64,000 nt of DNA from Paenibacillus pabuli NBRC 13638 (GTDB lineage Bacteria > Bacillota > Bacilli > Paenibacillales > Paenibacillaceae): NCBI RefSeq assembly GCF_001514495.1, contig NZ_BCNM01000027.1:26994-90993 (forward strand). The letters are read 5' to 3'. Positions 59,354-64,000 of this stretch are shown piece by piece. The notes beneath the pieces were generated by a model, which was not told where the DNA came from, ran no database searches, and saw nothing but the letters and a program-made list of their open reading frames with translations. Each line of letters opens with the position of its first letter. The first letter of the stretch is position 1. The translations under genes and the position numbers were made by a program.

Positions 59354-59451
59354 AACTTAGTCCAATTAACACGTTCGAAATTCTCTGTTAAACTAAATAT
59401 AACATTTCATTCTCACCGTATAGATCATACTCAAACAACGTGGAGGAATCA

Positions 59452-60125
59452 ATGATGACAAGAACCGATCAGGAAAAGCTTGAAATCGCGCTGAGTTATG
59501 CCCCGGTATTGATGTTTGATCAAAATGAACCCTTTACCCGGATTTTGTAGGTGTTTCGGTATTGGATCGTTCCGGACCCTCCCCGTCATTCAGGAGAGAG
59601 ATTCATTTTCCAGCCGAGGCAGTCCAATATGTGATTGAATATGCGATCTGGTGGGACTATGAGATTGGCCATTTGTATGAGATGGAGCATGTATGGATCT
59701 ATGTGGGCCATGACGGTGAAGTGGTTGACTGTGAAGCCAGCTTTCATGGTAAAGTACTTCGTGGATTGCTGAAAGATCGGGTCAATCTGGCTGGGCGTCA
59801 TGTGTGTCTATACTCGCAGCCAGGGAAACACGCCTTCTCACCGCTGCCTGTCGTATTTGAACTGTTGCCAGATTTGTACAGTGCAGCAGGCGCCAATGCG
59901 GGTTGTGATGGCTTGCTCGTGAACGAAATGTTCAAAGGTTATTTCGAGACCAATGAACAGATTGATGCCAGCGTGCGGAGTTTCCTGCAAACCAAGGCAT
60001 TTGTCCCATCCATGAGGTTTGAGGAGTATTTGCTGGAGCCTGATATGTTTATAACCTGGGACGAGCTGTTTACTATAATCCCCGGGAGAATTGAGAAACG
60101 ATTATGCGAACTCGAATTTAGGTGA
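59452..60125 (+). pseudogene. Frameshifted gene of unknown function
   Basis: ATG 59452 follows a good TGGAGGAAT and encodes MMTRTDQEKLEIALSYAPVL and then FDQNEPF before a TAG at 59548. Shifting one base after 59535 restores a long frame (PDFVGVSVLDRSGPSPSF... to ELEFR) ending at 60125, so the gene has lost one base. The restored protein is about 224 residues, with segments APVL.F near the start and HVWIYVGHDGEVVDCEASFHG in the middle that faintly resemble Vps62-like domains; this is a guess. A terminator follows. Confidence 0.65.
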
Positions 60126-60131
60126 ATTAAT

Positions 60132-60168
60132 AGTGCTTCATCATCCCTATTTGGGATGACGGAGCACT
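60132..60168. terminator. Terminator between the broken gene and LysR gene
   Basis: AGTGCT-TCATCCC pairs with GGGATGA-AGCACT around a 5-base loop, followed by TATTTGTTTT on the + strand. It separates convergent genes. Confidence 0.85.
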
Positions 60169-60190
60169 TATTTGTTTTGACCAACGAATC

Positions 60191-61078
60191 TTAATCCGCT
60201 TTGAAAATGAGATCCATAAACCGGTTGGCTGCCAGCGATATTGGCATATTCCGCTTCGTCATTATTCCCACATGGGAAGGAGGGAGGGGGACATCCAACT
60301 GGATTTCGAAGAGCGACCCTTCCTCCAGCTCTTTGGAAATAAATTCGCGGGTTACGTAAGAAATACCCAATCCACGTCTTGCAAACTCAATTAACAAATC
60401 TACGCTTCCGACCTCAATCTCAGGTTTGAGTGTATAACCATAGCTGTTGAACAGCTCGGTAATCGCCATCCGAACCCGGCTGTTTCTGGAGAAAAGAATC
60501 AGTTGGTGTTCCAGCAGCATCTCTAGTGTCATGACTTTATCCTTCAGTTGGGCATAACGTTCACCCGCGACGAAGCAGTCCTTGAGCTGGATACTTTCCC
60601 TAACTTCCAGTTGAGGATCAACAATGGGCATCCGTACAACACCTAGGTCAATTTTACCTTCTTTCAGGAACGTAATGACCTCCGGTGTTGTCCCATGACT
60701 GAGATGCAGCTTGATGTTAGGGTAGAGCACATGGAATTCTTCCAGGTAGGACAGCATGTAATGCTTGAACAGCGAATCACTGCCGCCAATTCTGAGTTCT
60801 CCGTTGTCCAAACTCTTCAGTGCGGCCATTTTCTCCTCCGCAAGCGAGATCAGAATCTGGGATTGTTCAATATAGGAATACAGACTGACGCCTTCCTGAG
60901 TTAGCGCAACTCCCTTGGAATTCCGATAAAACAACGTAAGGCCAAAGCTTTCCTCCAGCTGTTTGATGGCGTGGCTGACGCTTGGTTGAGTGATATATAA
61001 CGCTTTGGCGGCTTGGGTCAAACTGCCCGTTTTGGCAGCCCAATAGAATACCTTATATAATTCATAATTTGTTGTCAT
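60191..61078 (-). CDS. LysR family transcriptional regulator
   Basis: A 295-residue LTTR. The N-terminal winged helix shows AAKTGSLTQAAKALYITQPSVSHAIKQLEESFGLTLFYR, followed by the effector-binding domain. It is divergent from zwf. ATAGA-N5-TCTAT (61077..61091) overlaps its own start codon and contains T-N11-A, a candidate autoregulatory site. No good Shine-Dalgarno precedes the ATG. A role in controlling the pentose-phosphate operon is inferred from the divergent arrangement only. Confidence 0.88.
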   Translation of the reverse strand: MTTNYELYKVFYWAAKTGSLTQAAKALYITQPSVSHAIKQLEESFGLTLFYRNSKGVALTQEGVSLYSYIEQSQILISLAEEKMAALKSLDNGELRIGGSDSLFKHYMLSYLEEFHVLYPNIKLHLSHGTTPEVITFLKEGKIDLGVVRMPIVDPQLEVRESIQLKDCFVAGERYAQLKDKVMTLEMLLEHQLILFSRNSRVRMAITELFNSYGYTLKPEIEVGSVDLLIEFARRGLGISYVTREFISKELEEGSLFEIQLDVPLPPSHVGIMTKRNMPISLAANRFMDLIFKAD

Positions 61079-61190
61079 AGATATCGTCTATAGCTCCTGT
61101 GAAATATATTAATTACTTGTATGGCTATGAAACGTATTATAGTGTAACTACAGCAAAGAAACCAGAGTTACTTGGAAGGAGAATAGTGAG

Positions 61191-62708
61191 ATGGAACCAA
61201 CGACCATAATTTTATTTGGTGCGACTGGCGATTTAGCCAAAAGAAAAATATATCCTGCCTTATATAATTTATACATTGAGCAGAAACTTCCGGAATCCTT
61301 CTCGCTGATTGGCTTGGGGCGCAGAGAGTGGTCTGATGAATTCTTTCAGGCACAAGTGGAAAAATCATTAAATGAATTTTCCAGACGCCCGGCTGATCCT
61401 GAAGTTGTGAAGTCATTTGTGCAGGCTTTCCGCTACAGTGTATTGAATATAGGCCATAAGGAAGATTATATAGAGCTGTTAAGTTTGGTTGAACAAAGAG
61501 AGGCTGAGCTTGGCATTCCGTCCAACCGCCTGTTCTACCTTTCGGTGGGTCCAGAATTCTTTGAACCCATTGCAGCGAACATTCAGGAAAGTGGACTTGG
61601 ATCTGCTGAGGGCTGGAAACGTCTTGTGATCGAGAAGCCATTTGGACATGATCTGCAATCGGCTCGTGATCTGAATCGCAAATTAAGCGAGGCGTTCACA
61701 GAAGAAGAAATTTATCGAATTGACCATTATTTGGGCAAACCGATGGTACAGCGTCTTGAAACCTTGCATCAAAGCAATCCGATCATGAAGGCGTTGTGGA
61801 ACAACCGTTACATCTCCAATGTGCAAATCACGGCAAATGAGACTGTTGGTGTGGAGGAACGGGCATCCTATTACGATCATGTGGGTGCCGTGAGAGACAT
61901 GTTCCAGAATCATATGCTGCAGTTGCTGATGATGATGGCCATCCAGCTGCCGTACAACAGCACCTCGGAAAAGGTCGGCTTGAAGAAAAAGCACATTATG
62001 GAATCCATTGAGCCGTTGCAAAAACAGAACGTGGGTGCAAGTGTCATTCGCGGACAGTATGCTGAGGGAAACATCCAAGGCAAATCCGTTAGCGGTTATG
62101 CAGCTGAACCGGGTGTTGCCGAGAATACGATGAATGATACGTTCATCGCTGCAAAATTGCAGATTGATGACTTCTTCTGGCGTGGTGTACCTTTCTATAT
62201 CCGCACAGGCAAACGAATGAAGGAGAAATCAACTCGTATCGTCATCGAATTCAAGGAACCATCCGGTCAGGCCAACGTGGTTAACGGTTCCAAACCGAAT
62301 CTGCTTGTGATTGAAATGAGTCCTGACCAGAGCATGACGCTGCAGCTTAATGCGAGCGACCCACAAAACAAAGGCGAGTTCAAGCCGGTTCATATCGATC
62401 TCTCACCGGATCGTGAGGATCTGGCTGAGGCCTATGAGAACCTGATTCATGACGCATTGCATGGTGATCCAACGTTCTTTGCCCACTGGGATGAAGTAGA
62501 ACTGTCCTGGGCCTGGGTACAACCGATTCTGGATGCATTCCAGGAGAATTTGCTCCCACTTCATCTGTACCCGGCGGGAAGTTATGGACCAGCAGAGTCG
62601 GATGCGATGCTCGCAGCCGAAGGGCACCACTGGTGGTTTGATCAACCTGCTGATCAACAGACTGAAGAAACAATTGAGGTACCCCTGGCTGTTAATGCCA
62701 ATCTGTAA
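61191..62708 (+). CDS. zwf: Glucose-6-phosphate 1-dehydrogenase
   Basis: A 505-residue NADP-dependent enzyme that oxidises glucose 6-phosphate to 6-phosphogluconolactone, the entry to the oxidative pentose-phosphate pathway. The nucleotide-binding GATGDLAKRKIYPAL is at the N terminus, the active-site motif RIDHYLGK near residue 178, and the substrate-binding EKPFGHD before it. The ribosome site is GGAAGGAG. It is first of an operon with a transaldolase-like gene and gnd. Confidence 0.97.
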   Translation: MEPTTIILFGATGDLAKRKIYPALYNLYIEQKLPESFSLIGLGRREWSDEFFQAQVEKSLNEFSRRPADPEVVKSFVQAFRYSVLNIGHKEDYIELLSLVEQREAELGIPSNRLFYLSVGPEFFEPIAANIQESGLGSAEGWKRLVIEKPFGHDLQSARDLNRKLSEAFTEEEIYRIDHYLGKPMVQRLETLHQSNPIMKALWNNRYISNVQITANETVGVEERASYYDHVGAVRDMFQNHMLQLLMMMAIQLPYNSTSEKVGLKKKHIMESIEPLQKQNVGASVIRGQYAEGNIQGKSVSGYAAEPGVAENTMNDTFIAAKLQIDDFFWRGVPFYIRTGKRMKEKSTRIVIEFKEPSGQANVVNGSKPNLLVIEMSPDQSMTLQLNASDPQNKGEFKPVHIDLSPDREDLAEAYENLIHDALHGDPTFFAHWDEVELSWAWVQPILDAFQENLLPLHLYPAGSYGPAESDAMLAAEGHHWWFDQPADQQTEETIEVPLAVNANL

Positions 62709-62742
62709 CATCAAAAAACATATCCTTTGGAGGTAATTGAAT

Positions 62743-63408
62743 ATGAAATTTTTCATCGATACAGCAAACTTGGTAGACATCAAAAAAGCATATAAAATCG
62801 GAGTCCTGTCCGGTGTAACAACAAACCCGTCATTGGTAGCCAAAGAAGGCGTTAAATTCGAAGACCGCATTGAAGAAATTTTGCGTGAAGTACCTGAAGT
62901 TGAATCCGTATCTGCGGAAGTAACACCAGATGCGATTACAGCAGAAGAGATGATTGCTCAAGCAGACGAACTAATCAAAATCAATAACAACGACAAAAAC
63001 ATCACAATCAAGCTGCCAATGACACTTGCAGGACTGGAAGCTTGCCGTTACCTGACCAAAAAAGGTGTGAAAACCAACGTAACGTTGATCTTCACCGTGA
63101 ACCAGGCGCTGCTTGCTGCTCGTGCCGGTGCAACATATGTATCCCCGTTCCTGGGACGTCTCGATGACATCTCCGAAGATGGTGTACAATTGGTTGCCAA
63201 AGTCGCTGAGTTGTTCCGTACACATAACCTGGATGCACAAATTATTGCCGCTTCCGTAAGACATCCGGACCACGTTACTCGTGTAGCGATGGCTGGAGCA
63301 CATATTGCTACAGTTCCATTCTCCGTCATTGAACAAATCTCCAAACACCCGCTGACGGATCAAGGCATGGATAAATTCGCAGCAGACTGGAAAAAAACAG
63401 TTCAGTAA
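62743..63408 (+). CDS. fsa: Transaldolase / fructose-6-phosphate aldolase family protein
   Basis: A 221-residue small class I aldolase with the MKFFIDTANLVDIKKAYKIGVLSGVTTNPSL opening and the Schiff-base Lys in NITIKLPMT (about residue 86). Small members act as transaldolase (TalA-like) or fructose-6-phosphate aldolase; the two cannot be separated by eye, so the symbol is provisional. ATG 62743 has TTTGGAGG upstream. Position between zwf and gnd supports a pentose-phosphate role. An in-frame TTG six bases upstream overlaps the ribosome site region. Confidence 0.88.
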   Translation: MKFFIDTANLVDIKKAYKIGVLSGVTTNPSLVAKEGVKFEDRIEEILREVPEVESVSAEVTPDAITAEEMIAQADELIKINNNDKNITIKLPMTLAGLEACRYLTKKGVKTNVTLIFTVNQALLAARAGATYVSPFLGRLDDISEDGVQLVAKVAELFRTHNLDAQIIAASVRHPDHVTRVAMAGAHIATVPFSVIEQISKHPLTDQGMDKFAADWKKTVQ

Positions 63409-63465
63409 TAATTAATTGTTGATCTCGGATTAACCTACTATATATAAAGAGCATGGGAGGACATA

Positions 63466-64000
63466 ATGAGTAAACAACAGATCGGTGTCATTGGACTTGC
63501 AGTAATGGGTAAAAACCTTGCCCTTAATATTGAAAGCAAAGGATTCTCGGTATCGGTATTTAACCGTTCCCCGGAGAAAACAAACGATCTTCTGAAAGAA
63601 GCCGAAGGTAAAAACCTGACTGGTGCATTCACGATTGAAGAGTTCGTGGCTTCTCTGGAATCCCCGCGCAAAATCTTGATCATGGTCCAAGCAGGTAAAG
63701 CAACGGACGCTACCATTGAGCAGCTGCTGCCACACTTGGACGAAGGCGACATCATCATTGATGGAGGGAACGCCTACTTCCCTGATACCCAACGCCGCAG
63801 CAAAGAGCTGGAAGCGAAAGGCTTCCGTTTCATCGGTGCAGGTGTATCCGGCGGAGAAGAGGGCGCTTTGAAAGGTCCTGCAATCATGCCAGGTGGACAA
63901 GAGAGTGCGTATGCGCTGGTTGAACCGATTCTGACAGCTATTTCCGCTAAAGTAGGCGACGACGCTTGCAGCACATATATCGGACCAGACGGTGCCGGCC
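63466..64000 (+). CDS. gnd: 6-phosphogluconate dehydrogenase (5' part)
   Basis: The first 178 codons of a decarboxylating 6-phosphogluconate dehydrogenase, cut by the window end. The GLAVMGKNLALNIESKGF dinucleotide motif is at the N terminus, and VSGGEEGALKGPAIMPGG (about residue 128) is the substrate-binding signature. It would convert 6-phosphogluconate to ribulose 5-phosphate with NADPH formation. The ribosome site is GGGAGG. It completes the zwf-fsa-gnd order. Confidence 0.95.
   Translation, partial: MSKQQIGVIGLAVMGKNLALNIESKGFSVSVFNRSPEKTNDLLKEAEGKNLTGAFTIEEFVASLESPRKILIMVQAGKATDATIEQLLPHLDEGDIIIDGGNAYFPDTQRRSKELEAKGFRFIGAGVSGGEEGALKGPAIMPGGQESAYALVEPILTAISAKVGDDACSTYIGPDGAG

Overview
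The window looks like chromosomal DNA of a Paenibacillus-type, spore-forming member of the Bacillales. This rests on strong AGGAGG-type ribosome sites with frequent TTG and GTG starts, an SLH-anchored glycosidase, a CotF-like coat fragment, a Bce-type antibiotic-response module, a Gram-positive cat gene with a translational attenuator, and a Bacillus-style nitrate respiration locus. Species is not determined. No rRNA, tRNA, CRISPR array, transposase or prophage was recognised.

Layout. 1-4.4 kb: the end of an unknown gene, a nitroreductase, an HpaB-type monooxygenase behind a perfect Fur box, a DUF1540 miniprotein and an AAA+ ATPase with a near-perfect Zur box between its -35 and -10. 4.5-7.6 kb: a two-component system and a divergent YceI protein. 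7.9-13.4 kb: a 1454-residue GH53 galactanase with discoidin and SLH domains, then an orphan siderophore-binding lipoprotein under a Fur box. 13.6-15.8 kb: an SPFH protein translationally coupled to an NAD-kinase-like protein, behind a duplicated operator. 15.9-20.5 kb: a complete BceRS-BceAB-type module.

20.5-38.5 kb is the core of the window, an anaerobic nitrate/nitrite island. It holds a cupin gene; a reverse operon encoding DUF2249 proteins, a heme-copper-oxidase-like membrane protein and a MIP18 protein; moaA-narGHJI-narK, with narK carrying an unusual C-terminal PAS domain; two Crp/Fnr regulators; a YwiC-like protein; a ZIP transporter; a YlbF-family protein; and copper nitrite reductase nirK. 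Five promoters here carry a Crp/Fnr palindrome whose centre lies exactly 34.5 bp from the end of a plausible -10 hexamer, the class II (-41.5) geometry. The two regulators have different recognition helices (RETxxR and ExxSR), and both matching operator types (TGTGA-N6-TCACA and TTGAT-N4-ATCAA) occur. Together the genes predict nitrate uptake, reduction to nitrite and then to NO under low oxygen, with the DUF2249 operon a plausible NO-handling or electron-transfer accessory.

38.5-45.1 kb is accessory: a chloramphenicol acetyltransferase with leader peptide and attenuator hairpin, then a run of SUKH, beta-propeller and LRR genes resembling an immunity-gene island. 45.2-60.1 kb mixes cupins, a Rieske oxygenase, an ECF41-type sigma factor with its carboxymuconolactone-decarboxylase partner and promoter, hydrolases, regulators, and several genes broken by single-base frameshifts. 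60.2-64 kb holds a LysR regulator divergent from zwf, a transaldolase-like gene and gnd (cut by the window end), a pentose-phosphate operon.
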